The translations under genes and the position numbers were made by a program. Below, piece by piece: positions 19,630 through 27,537 of a stretch of DNA of 64,000 nt. The first letter of the stretch is position 1; the number at the start of each line of letters is the position of its first letter. The stretch spans positions 248,001-312,000 of the forward strand of contig NZ_CAESCM010000004.1 in the NCBI RefSeq assembly GCF_903166585.1, read 5' to 3'. Under the pieces are notes generated by a model that worked only from the letters and a program-made list of their open reading frames with translations, was not told the origin of the DNA and ran no database searches. This DNA is from Pedobacter ghigonis (lineage in GTDB: Bacteria > Bacteroidota > Bacteroidia > Sphingobacteriales > Sphingobacteriaceae).

Positions 19630-19668
19630 TGGTGAACCGTCCTTTTCTTTAGGTAAACCGGTTCACCA
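19630..19668 (+). other. Perfect 10-bp inverted repeat within the operon
   Basis: TGGTGAACCG at 19630-19639 is matched by CGGTTCACCA at 19659-19668 around a 19-base loop. It lies in the 104-base gap before the last gene, the widest gap in the operon. No T-run follows, so it may be an RNA-stability or processing hairpin, or an imperfect attenuator lowering expression of the last gene. Confidence 0.55.
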
Positions 19669-19687
19669 TCACTAAAAGATTATACAG

Positions 19688-21934
19688 ATGAAACACAAAT
19701 ACTTTATTATAATCCTGGGTATTGCCTTATGCTTGGCTGCCTGCAAAAAATTTGCAAACGAAGCTTTTAACGATACCACTACCCAAAAGGAAACTTTAGC
19801 TGTTAAAGTTATTAATGATGATGACCAGTTGCCAGTGGCAGGAGTTAAAGTTATTATTAGTCGCCAAACAGAGGCATCGGGGATTTATACGCAGGTAGAT
19901 ACCATCCGGACGGATAAAAATGGCCAGATAAGTACCAAATTACCCTACCCTAATAATATAAAAGTTGAAGTAGACACCACCTATTATCACAAAGGCGAGC
20001 AGACGCTTTATTTTAACAGTGCCGCAAGCGTGGTTTTACATACTACACCTAAGTATGGTATGTCCCCTTTGAATATAGCGGTTAAGGATGAGGCTAATAC
20101 TGGTGTTGCCGATTTTCCACTTCTAATAGACACTAAAGCTCCAGGGGCTGATATTTACACCTCTACAGGTGGCCTGGAGCATGCCGGAACCAACGGGCAG
20201 CTAGTGGTATCATTGCCCTATCCAAACGCGGTAAGGGTAATAGTAGGCGATACCATGAAATATTTCCCCGATACAGTAAAAGCAACGCTAAAGAATGTAA
20301 GAGGGGAGACCGTTAATTTAACAGCAAGGCTTAAACCTAAAACTGTACCTTTAGAGGTAACTGTATTAGATAAAGACAATAGTGCCTTGCTACCCGGTAT
20401 TGATATCGTAGTACTCCAAAAATTAACTGGCGAAAGTGATTTTAAAGATATTGGACTAGCTGGTACAACGGGCAGCAACGGAAAATTAATTTTGAATGTC
20501 CCTTTTGAAGGTGAAGTCAAAATTAAAACCACCGATCCGGCATTCTTTTATCCCGATTCTGCCATTACGCGCATGGCCTATGTGCAAAACAGAAAAGTAA
20601 TATTACAATCAAAAAAACTTGTACCTAAAGCCCCTGTTGATGTTTCAGTTTATGACCAGGCAAATAATCAGATTTTACCAGGAGTAACCGTTAGTGTAAG
20701 CTCAAAAATTACTGGCGAAACAGCATTTAAATTAGATACTACTGCAGTTACCGACGAGAATGGAAAATTGAATGTTCGTGTACGTTTCTCTGGTGAAATG
20801 AAATTTGAAGTACTTAATGATACTTACTTCACTTCCAAATCTGTTACCGTAACAAACACCGGTTCGGCAGCGAAACAGGTTAGTTTACCATTAACAGTTA
20901 AAACCGCCGCCTACCCGGAGCCGGTACTTACAACTTTGATGGTGAGCTCGCTTACCTTGAATAACGGGATTACTTTAAATGCCCCAACTGATGTAGCCAA
21001 CGATAAGCGCGGCAACATTTACATTTGCGATCAAAACAACAACCGCATTATACGGGTAAGCAGAAACGGCAATACTACCGCTTTAGCCGGAAGTGGTACA
21101 GCAAGTAGTGTTGACGGGACCGGAACAGCGGCAACATTTAACAAACCAAAAGGTATGGTAATTAACCAGGCCGGAACAGAATTGTATGTAACCGAATATT
21201 CAGGCAATAAAGTAAGAAAAATAACCATTAATCCAACCAATATGGTAGCTACTGTAACTACCATAGCAGGTAGCGGGACAGCGGGTACTGCAGATGCCGT
21301 TGGAACAGCGGCTACATTTACTAATCCTAGCGGGATTGATTTGGATGAGGCAGGTGGTGCATTATACCTCTCAGATTTATCGGCCAGCACATCGGCCGGT
21401 AGGATTCGTAAAATAGTACTAAGTACCAATGCCGTTAGCACACTTGGTACAACAACGATATATGCACCAAACGCAATTGCCCTGAATCCTAACAAAACAT
21501 CAATTTACTTAGGTTCTTTCGGAAATACCTTTGGATCTACTGAAAGTTATCTCTTCAGGGTTACGGTTTCATCAGGTGCAAGAACCGTATTAAAACAAAC
21601 AAAAACCACCAATTTTAATGACCCTTCCGGAATATTTATTAGTCCTGCTGGAGTAATTTTTGTTTGTAGTGAGAAAGCACATTCTATAGCAAGAGTAACC
21701 AGCGAAGTAACTACAAATTCGACATTTGGTTTATTAGCCGGATCAGGCACAGATGATAGTATAACAGGTGTTAATGCAGTTACAGGTACTGCAGGAAATG
21801 TTGATGGCCCATCTGCCAGTGCCAGATTTAACCTACCCTGGGCTATAAAATACAATGCACATGCTGGTAGTTTCCTCATCGCCGATCAGGGAAACAACAA
21901 AATCCGGATAATGAAATCCAGTACGATCAATTAA
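19688..21934 (+). CDS. Large lipoprotein with repeated Ig-like/carboxypeptidase-regulatory domains and C-terminal NHL repeats
   Basis: This 748-residue protein has a lipobox (CLAAC) followed by KKFANEAF. Residues about 30-400 hold four beta-sandwich repeats of roughly 90 residues, each with a D..LPGV.V.VS or D.NG(K/Q)L....PF element (DDQLPVAGVKVIISRQ, NSALLPGIDIVVLQ, NNQILPGVTVSVSS). Residues about 415-745 carry NHL-type repeats (LNAPTDVANDKRGNIYICDQNNNRIIRV, FNKPKGMVINQAG, FNLPWAIKYNAHAGSFLIADQGNNKIR) that should close a propeller. No catalytic motif is seen. It ends the operon, before the terminator at 21986. A surface stalk carrying a binding propeller is a reasonable guess. Confidence 0.75.
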   Translation: MKHKYFIIILGIALCLAACKKFANEAFNDTTTQKETLAVKVINDDDQLPVAGVKVIISRQTEASGIYTQVDTIRTDKNGQISTKLPYPNNIKVEVDTTYYHKGEQTLYFNSAASVVLHTTPKYGMSPLNIAVKDEANTGVADFPLLIDTKAPGADIYTSTGGLEHAGTNGQLVVSLPYPNAVRVIVGDTMKYFPDTVKATLKNVRGETVNLTARLKPKTVPLEVTVLDKDNSALLPGIDIVVLQKLTGESDFKDIGLAGTTGSNGKLILNVPFEGEVKIKTTDPAFFYPDSAITRMAYVQNRKVILQSKKLVPKAPVDVSVYDQANNQILPGVTVSVSSKITGETAFKLDTTAVTDENGKLNVRVRFSGEMKFEVLNDTYFTSKSVTVTNTGSAAKQVSLPLTVKTAAYPEPVLTTLMVSSLTLNNGITLNAPTDVANDKRGNIYICDQNNNRIIRVSRNGNTTALAGSGTASSVDGTGTAATFNKPKGMVINQAGTELYVTEYSGNKVRKITINPTNMVATVTTIAGSGTAGTADAVGTAATFTNPSGIDLDEAGGALYLSDLSASTSAGRIRKIVLSTNAVSTLGTTTIYAPNAIALNPNKTSIYLGSFGNTFGSTESYLFRVTVSSGARTVLKQTKTTNFNDPSGIFISPAGVIFVCSEKAHSIARVTSEVTTNSTFGLLAGSGTDDSITGVNAVTGTAGNVDGPSASARFNLPWAIKYNAHAGSFLIADQGNNKIRIMKSSTIN

Positions 21935-21985
21935 AAGCGATCCGTAACGATCAGCTAAGGGATCGTGGATAAAATTGCAGTAAAG

Positions 21986-22020
21986 TAGGCTGTTCTCGAC
22001 AAGGGAGCAGCCTATTTTGT
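21986..22020 (+). terminator. Rho-independent terminator of the large operon
   Basis: A 12-bp stem (TAGGCTGTTCTC with GGGAGCAGCCTA, two G-U pairs) around a GACAA loop is followed by TTTTGTT. It lies 52 bases after the last gene of the operon. The next gene runs on the other strand. Confidence 0.8.
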
Positions 22021-22110
22021 TAAAACGAAGGTAAGCGTTAAAGAGGGGATACGTGTAGCTAAGATACACTTAGGTGTCTTAGGTGGTGAAAAATGTGAAG
22101 AGATCTTTTA

Positions 22111-22140
22111 GAGAGCTGCTACGCTCAGCATTGACAAACG
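22111..22140. repeat. Fragment of a REP-like intergenic repeat
   Basis: GCTACGCTCAGCATTGACAAA at 22118 nearly equals the element at 27334 (GCTACGCTCAGCATGACAAA). The rest of the gap between 22021 and 22175 shows nothing else I recognise. Confidence 0.5.
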
Positions 22141-22175
22141 GGCAGGGAATGACAGATTAAGTAAAGTTAGCTATC

Positions 22176-25100
22176 CTATTCCTTCCCCTTCTGATTACTC
22201 AAATAAACCTTTGGCGTATAACCAAACTGTTTCTTGTACTCGCGGCTAAAATACTTCGGATCATTAAAGCCTACCAAATGCGCTACTTCGGAAACATTGT
22301 AAACCCTCCCTTCCAATAAAACTGCGGCCTTTTTTAAGCGGATTGATTTCACAAAATCGTTAACCGATAAATCGGTAATCGCCCTGATTTTCTTATACAG
22401 CACCGGCTGGCTCATCCCAATTTCGCGGGCCAGTTCCTGCACACCAAAATGCTGATCGCTTAAGCGCTCTTCAATGCATTTGGTAATCTTCAGCATAAAC
22501 TTATGATCAACCGTATTAATCGTTACATCCTGCGGGTTCAGGTTAGCCTGCTCGCCAAACTTGCGGCGCATGTTAGCCCGCGATTGCAGCAAATTGCGCA
22601 CATTCAGCAACATCAGTTCGATACTGAAAGGTTTGGTAATGTAGCTGTCGGCTCCGGTTTCGAGCCCATCTACCTGCTGCGATTGCGAAACCCGGGCGGT
22701 TAACAAAATCACCGGGATATGTGCCGTACGCTCGTCGGTTTTAAGCTTGCGGCATAAATCCAGTCCGTTCATTACCGGCATCATTACATCGCAGATCACC
22801 AGATCCGGCAACTGCTCACTGGCCATCTCCCAGCCTACCTGTCCGTTTTCGGCTTCTAAAATCTGGTAGTTCTGGCCAACAGTATTGCGCAGCAACTGTC
22901 TGATTTCAGGATTATCTTCCACCAGTAAAACCGTTTCCTTAAAAGTCTGTTTCGGACTCAGGTTACCCACAGCAACATCGGGCACCGGCATAGGCACTAC
23001 ATAGGCGCTGCTTTCCTGTCCGTCGGCAGCCGGTTCAAAAGGCTCCAGCTGCTCTACCCAGCTACCGTCTTTTTTCAAAATTACCGTAAAGCAGGTATCG
23101 CCCGCCTGTGCCTCGGTTTCGGGAACACTGGCCATTAAAAGCTCACCGTTATGGGCGGTTACAATGCTTTTAGAAAGGGCCAGGCCAATACCTGAACCAA
23201 TGTGCACAAAACCCGGACTATTTACCTGGAAAAAATCGCTAAAAAGCTTACTGGTACTGCTTTCCGGAATCCCGATGCCATTATCGCGCACTTCAATCTG
23301 TACCTCCTGCCTGCTTTCTTTAATGCTTAGGCTAATAGATCCGTTATCGCGGGTAAATTTAAAGGCATTCGAAAGCAGGTTAAACCAAACCTTTTCCATT
23401 TGCAATTTATCGAACCAGATCAGTATCGGTTCGCCTTTGTATTCGAAATGATAAGCAATATTGCGGCTTTCGGCCAGTTGTTCGAAGGCATTAAAAATTT
23501 CGCGTAAAAACAACACCACATCCTGCTGTTGAGGATGCAGTTTCAGGTTGCCTGTTTCAGTTTTCCTGAAATCCATCAGTTCGGTTACCAGCTGCATTAA
23601 ACGGTCGGCATTGCGTTTTATAGGTAAAATCTGATTGTTAATTACCGGCAGGTCTTTGGTGCTTTTAAGCAGGTTTTCCAAAGGGCCTAATATCAGCGTA
23701 AGCGGCGTTCTGATTTCGTGCGAAACATGCGTAAAAAACCGCAGTTTAACCTGCTGCACATCCTCCGTCCGTTTTAACAGCGCCCGTACAAACAGGTAGC
23801 GCACAATAAGGAAAAGCATTGCTGAAAACAGCAGCAAATAAACGCCATAAGCCCACCAACTGGCCCAGAAAGCCGGCTGCACCCTGATTTTGATGGTAGC
23901 CACCTTAGCCCCCGGAATGCCATCGTTATTGGTGCCTTTTACCATAAAGCGGTAACTGCCGGCAGGTAAATTGGTGTAGCTGGCACTTGGCGTAGCCATG
24001 TCGTTCCAGCCACGATCAAAACCCTCTAAAAAATAAGTGTATTTGTTCTTATCGGGTTTTACAAAATTGAGCAGGGCAAACTCGATGGTAAAATTATTCT
24101 GGTCGTGGTTAAAAGTAAGCGTTTGGCCTGTATTGATTTCTTCGGCCAGCTTTCCATCCTTATCATTTACATATTGGTTAAACAATTTCAGTCCCGTAAA
24201 AATCAGCGGCGAAGCATAGTTGTTCAGCTCAATTTCGCGCGGATAAAAAGAGGTGAGACCGTTTATGCCCCCCATAAATATCTCGCCCCGGCTATCGATA
24301 AAATAAGACCGTGCATTAAACTCATTACCCGCCAGCCCGTCGCTTTTGGTATAATTCCTGAACCTGCCCGTTGCAGGGTTAAGTTCCGATAAACCATTGG
24401 CCGTGCTAAGCCATAAATTGTGGCTGGCATCTTCAACTATCCCCAGTACATTGTTGTTAATCAGCCCGTTCTTTTCCTGAAAGGTTTTAAATGTTTTGGT
24501 TTTAGGGTTGTAGATACTTAAACCGCCAAAGTAAGTTCCAATCAGCATTTCGCCCGCGCTGTTTTCGGTAATGCAGTTAATGTAATCAGATTGAAGTCGA
24601 TTGCTTTTGCCCTCATTTTTATGGAAAACCGCCAGTACCCCCGTTTTAAAATTGTACTGGTACAGGCCGGTGTTGGTACAAATCCAGAGGTCGCCACGAC
24701 TGTCTTCATAAATATTCTGAATATTTTTTTTACGCAGATAACGGTCTAAAATGCTTTTGGTAGTGTGTGCGGGGTACTTCCCATCTTTTTTGGTAAGGGT
24801 AGAAAGCCCGTTCAGTGAGCCAATCCAAATGGTACCGCGCCGGTCTACTTCGAGCGCCAGGATTTCGGCCGTACCTACTGCCCCTAACGAATCGCGTACA
24901 TTTTTAATGTGCTGTGCTTTGCCTGTTTTCGGATCGAAGATATTTAAGCCGCCGCGGTGCGTACCGATAATAATTTTATCGCTGTTCGGGCCTTCCATCT
25001 TCATGATTTTAATCAGGTTGGAGCTGATGCTTGATGAATCGGTAGAATTGCTTTTATAACTCTTAAAAGTATAGGTTTTACGGTCGTAATAATTTAGTCC

Positions 25101-26234
25101 GCCACCCTCGGTAGCAATCCAGAGGTTGTGCCGGGCATCTTCCAGTACGGAGCTCAGCACATTGCCGCTAATGCTGGGCAAAAACCTGCTGTTGCGGTAA
25201 ACTTTAAAGCGTGTAGCCACCGGCGAAACCATGTTAACCCCGCCAAAATAAGTGCCCAGCCAGATGTTGTGGTTTTTATCGGCAAATATATTGTGGATAG
25301 AGTTATGGCTAATGGTACTCCCAATTTCGGGGTCGTGCTGGTAGTTGATAAAAGTGACCAGATTGGGATTAAAAATGCTCAATCCATCCTGTGTGCCAAC
25401 CCACAAAAGACCTTTTTGAAGTGTAATTTCCCTGATATCGTTGTGAATAAGCGAATTGGGATTTTGATTGTCGTGCTGAAAAACCCGGAGGCTATTGTGC
25501 ACGACATCAAAGCGGCAGAGGCCATTGCTTGTACCCATCCACATGTTGCCACTGGCATCGGCTGTAATGGCAGTAATGTAATTAGAAGGCATGGCTGATG
25601 GAAAGTTCAGCTTCTTGTAGTGGTAACCTCTCTTATCATGGGTTAATAATACCACCCCATTGCCGGTACCTACCCATAAATTACCGTGTTTATCTTCGCT
25701 GAGGCTATAAATACTGTTGATCGGATCGCTGGTCCTGGTGCTGAAACGAAAAATCCTGAACTTATTTTCTGCCCGGTTTACCAGTAAATTTAATCCGTTT
25801 AAGGTACCTACCCACAGGTTCTTATCTCGATCCTGATAAATAGACTCCACATTGTTGCTGCTAAGTCCCTTTATCCGCACAAACGAATCGCTTGGTGCAT
25901 GGTACAGGTTTAACCCGCTCGAAGTGCCGGCCCACAAGGTCCCTTTAGCATCGGTTAACAGCGAATTTACCTCTACACCCGAAATGCTGGCAGGGTTTTT
26001 AACTTCGCTTTTGTAAATTTTAAAGCGATAGCCATCATAGCGGTTAAGCCCCTGGCGTGTGCCAAACCACATAAACCCTGTGCTATCCTGGGCAATAGAA
26101 ATTACCGAGTTTTGCGACAGGCCATTTTCGACCGTGAGGCTTGAAAAAGAAACCTTAAGCTGGCCCTTCGCCGAAAAAAAAGTCAGGGAAATTAACAGGC
26201 CAAGCAACAGCCTAACAGGCTTATCACATCTCAT
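22176..26234 (-). CDS. Hybrid two-component system regulator (HTCS): sensor kinase, receiver and AraC-type output in one protein
   Basis: I chose the ATG at 26234 (MRCDKPVRLLLGLLISLTFF) over the TTG at 26240; it gives a signal peptide ending at SAKGQ. About 700 residues of periplasmic two-bladed-propeller repeats follow (repeated W.GT..GL..Y motifs), then a Y_Y_Y domain (YTNLPAGSYRFMVKGTNNDG), one membrane span near residue 800 and HisKA with phospho-acceptor His839 (HVSHEIRTPL). Then come a HATPase domain (NGIGIPES, GSGIGLALSK), a receiver with Asp1149 (VICDVMMPVMNG) and two AraC helix-turn-helix motifs (GMSQPVLYKKIRAIT, VGFNDPKYFSREYKKQFGYTP). Such proteins sense released oligosaccharides and activate polysaccharide-utilisation loci. 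It lies between regions 1 and 2, and three copies of a 59-bp module nearby are its likely targets. Confidence 0.95.
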   Translation of the reverse strand: MRCDKPVRLLLGLLISLTFFSAKGQLKVSFSSLTVENGLSQNSVISIAQDSTGFMWFGTRQGLNRYDGYRFKIYKSEVKNPASISGVEVNSLLTDAKGTLWAGTSSGLNLYHAPSDSFVRIKGLSSNNVESIYQDRDKNLWVGTLNGLNLLVNRAENKFRIFRFSTRTSDPINSIYSLSEDKHGNLWVGTGNGVVLLTHDKRGYHYKKLNFPSAMPSNYITAITADASGNMWMGTSNGLCRFDVVHNSLRVFQHDNQNPNSLIHNDIREITLQKGLLWVGTQDGLSIFNPNLVTFINYQHDPEIGSTISHNSIHNIFADKNHNIWLGTYFGGVNMVSPVATRFKVYRNSRFLPSISGNVLSSVLEDARHNLWIATEGGGLNYYDRKTYTFKSYKSNSTDSSSISSNLIKIMKMEGPNSDKIIIGTHRGGLNIFDPKTGKAQHIKNVRDSLGAVGTAEILALEVDRRGTIWIGSLNGLSTLTKKDGKYPAHTTKSILDRYLRKKNIQNIYEDSRGDLWICTNTGLYQYNFKTGVLAVFHKNEGKSNRLQSDYINCITENSAGEMLIGTYFGGLSIYNPKTKTFKTFQEKNGLINNNVLGIVEDASHNLWLSTANGLSELNPATGRFRNYTKSDGLAGNEFNARSYFIDSRGEIFMGGINGLTSFYPREIELNNYASPLIFTGLKLFNQYVNDKDGKLAEEINTGQTLTFNHDQNNFTIEFALLNFVKPDKNKYTYFLEGFDRGWNDMATPSASYTNLPAGSYRFMVKGTNNDGIPGAKVATIKIRVQPAFWASWWAYGVYLLLFSAMLFLIVRYLFVRALLKRTEDVQQVKLRFFTHVSHEIRTPLTLILGPLENLLKSTKDLPVINNQILPIKRNADRLMQLVTELMDFRKTETGNLKLHPQQQDVVLFLREIFNAFEQLAESRNIAYHFEYKGEPILIWFDKLQMEKVWFNLLSNAFKFTRDNGSISLSIKESRQEVQIEVRDNGIGIPESSTSKLFSDFFQVNSPGFVHIGSGIGLALSKSIVTAHNGELLMASVPETEAQAGDTCFTVILKKDGSWVEQLEPFEPAADGQESSAYVVPMPVPDVAVGNLSPKQTFKETVLLVEDNPEIRQLLRNTVGQNYQILEAENGQVGWEMASEQLPDLVICDVMMPVMNGLDLCRKLKTDERTAHIPVILLTARVSQSQQVDGLETGADSYITKPFSIELMLLNVRNLLQSRANMRRKFGEQANLNPQDVTINTVDHKFMLKITKCIEERLSDQHFGVQELAREIGMSQPVLYKKIRAITDLSVNDFVKSIRLKKAAVLLEGRVYNVSEVAHLVGFNDPKYFSREYKKQFGYTPKVYLSNQKGKE

Positions 26235-26335
26235 ATTCAATTTTGTAGGTTCAAGTTAGTTAGCTATCCAATAAATATAGGAAGATGATTGCTTTCCTGA
26301 GTGTTATCGAAGGATTTTACCACGATATTACGGAT

Positions 26336-26394
26336 TTTTCTACCCTTTCTTTTAGAATCTTCGTCTTTTTTTCGTGGATAATACACCAAATTTG
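26336..26394 (+). promoter_or_regulatory. Copy B of the 59-bp promoter/operator module
   Basis: TTTTCTACC, then 27 bases with TTAGAATCTTCGTC ending in CTTTTTT, then 19 bases and TTTG. Element order and spacing are identical to copies A and C. It points right, away from the HTCS gene, towards the fucosidase-like fragment at 26606. It lies 102 bases upstream of the HTCS start, so it could also affect the regulator's own promoter. Confidence 0.7.
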
Positions 26395-26605
26395 ATCAAT
26401 ACAAATGGTTGTAATTTATTGGCCAGTGGCTTAGCCCGGCAAAACAGCACAGCCATACCAAACAAGAAAAGAGTTAGTTGATCAATAGCCGGGATAAGTG
26501 GGCCAACCGTTGTGCTCACTTATAGGCCGGCAAAGCCCACAATTGAAGCCCTTTACGTTACCATTTAATCGGTGACCATTTCCCATTCTAAATAAGCCTC
26601 AGCAT

Positions 26606-26920
26606 ATGCCGTCCCAAAACACCCATAACCGCCTTTCAAACCCTTTAAAAAACGCTGTCGACATCAGGATGCTCGAGCCCATTATTTTCTATTCGGGCAA
26701 GGCCGATGAGCTGCAGATCCATTTAAAAGAATCGCTCAGTGGCGAACTGATTATTAGATCGTTAAATACGGCGATGCTCGAAATTAAAGCCGTATTAATG
26801 GCCGATACCAACGAGCCTTTAAACTGGAAACAGAATAAAGAATGCCTGAAGATTGTATTTGATGGTGAATTGAAAGCTGTTGAAGGGAATGGGAATAGTG
26901 TGATTAAAGTGATTTTTTAA
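26606..26920 (+). pseudogene. Orphan C-terminal fragment resembling an alpha-L-fucosidase (GH29) beta-sandwich
   Basis: The 104-residue frame contains GELIIRSLNTAMLEIKAVLM, NEPLNWKQNKECLKIVF and a short final strand (VIKVIF). This is the pattern of the C-terminal domain of GH29 fucosidases, where a (L/I)V(I/V)KSL..... strand is followed by L.WKQ....L.I. The catalytic TIM barrel is absent, there is no signal peptide, and no upstream frame supplies it. Promoter module B sits 212 bases upstream and still points at it. I read it as the remnant of a fucosidase gene once controlled with the other targets. A short functional protein cannot be excluded. Confidence 0.45.
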
Positions 26921-26943
26921 TTTCGGCATTAGGTATAAGAAAA

Positions 26944-27045
26944 TCCGTCATTCCAAGAGAAGCGCAGCGGAACCGAGGAATCTATTAACGCGACCTTACT
27001 CCACAACCTTCATCGTCACCCTGAACTTGTTTCAGGGTCTCTCCA
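26944..27045. repeat. REP-like intergenic repeats, first cluster
   Basis: The stretch holds GTCATTCCAAGAGAAGCGC-type sequence (26948 on) and CACCCTGAACTTGTTTCAGG (27017 on), the latter with an internal CCCTGAA/TTCAGGG inverted repeat. Both look like the short palindromic repeats scattered between genes of Sphingobacteriaceae. No gene is visible here. Confidence 0.5.
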
Positions 27046-27180
27046 TAAATAACGCAAACAAGATAAGAGCGCTTCGACGGCGGCGAGTCGAAAAAGGGTT
27101 ATGCAAACAGTAGCCAAAGAATTAGGGTTCCCGCATACGCGTGAAGGACGATCGGAAAAAGGACTCCTTATCGGAATACA

Positions 27181-27292
27181 CGTCATTGCGAGGAGGAGCG
27201 ACAGCCTGTCCCGCTTAATCCGGAAAGCAATCTTAATGCGATCGCTAATAATAAGATTGCTTCAGCTCACACAGCCCGGCTTCGCAATGACG
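27181..27292. repeat. REP/BIME-like element with nested inverted repeats
   Basis: CGTCATTGCGA (27181-27191) is repeated inverted as TCGCAATGACG (27282-27292). Inside, AAGCAATCTTA (27225-27235) is inverted at 27252-27262. Nested arms of this kind, starting with a GTCATTGCGAGG-type end, are typical of dispersed REP elements that may be mobilised by RAYT transposases. A third fragment, GCTACGCTCAGCATGACAAA at 27334, follows. The predicted 82-codon frame over this stretch is not a real gene. Confidence 0.7.
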
Positions 27293-27418
27293 ATCTGGGA
27301 GGGGGGATCACCTCTCGATAGTAGAGATGCTTCGCTACGCTCAGCATGACAAAGCGAGAAAAGAATCACAATCTCAGGGTATATCCAAAACGTTACCAAA
27401 GCACCCTTCCCTTTAGAA

Positions 27419-27477
27419 TTTTCTACCCGATCCCTTAGGATTTTCGTCTTTTTTGAACCTGCAAAAGCACAATTTTG
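27419..27477 (+). promoter_or_regulatory. Copy C of the 59-bp promoter/operator module
   Basis: TTTTCTACC, 27 bases with TTAGGATTTTCGTC ending in CTTTTTT, 19 bases, TTTG. It ends 61 bases before the GH88 gene, a normal promoter distance, so this is the copy most clearly tied to an intact target. Confidence 0.75.
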
Positions 27478-27537
27478 CCAAAACCAATATAAAAAGCCCG
27501 CAACCGGGCTTAACCCTAATTAAAAAATACCTAAACT

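Noticed and set aside
25128..25598. Forward 156-codon frame opposite the HTCS sensor domain
   Set aside because: The opposite strand encodes clear propeller repeats; this frame has no recognisable domain.
27101..27349. 82-codon forward frame over the REP cluster
   Set aside because: It consists of translated palindromic repeats and ends within a repeat element.
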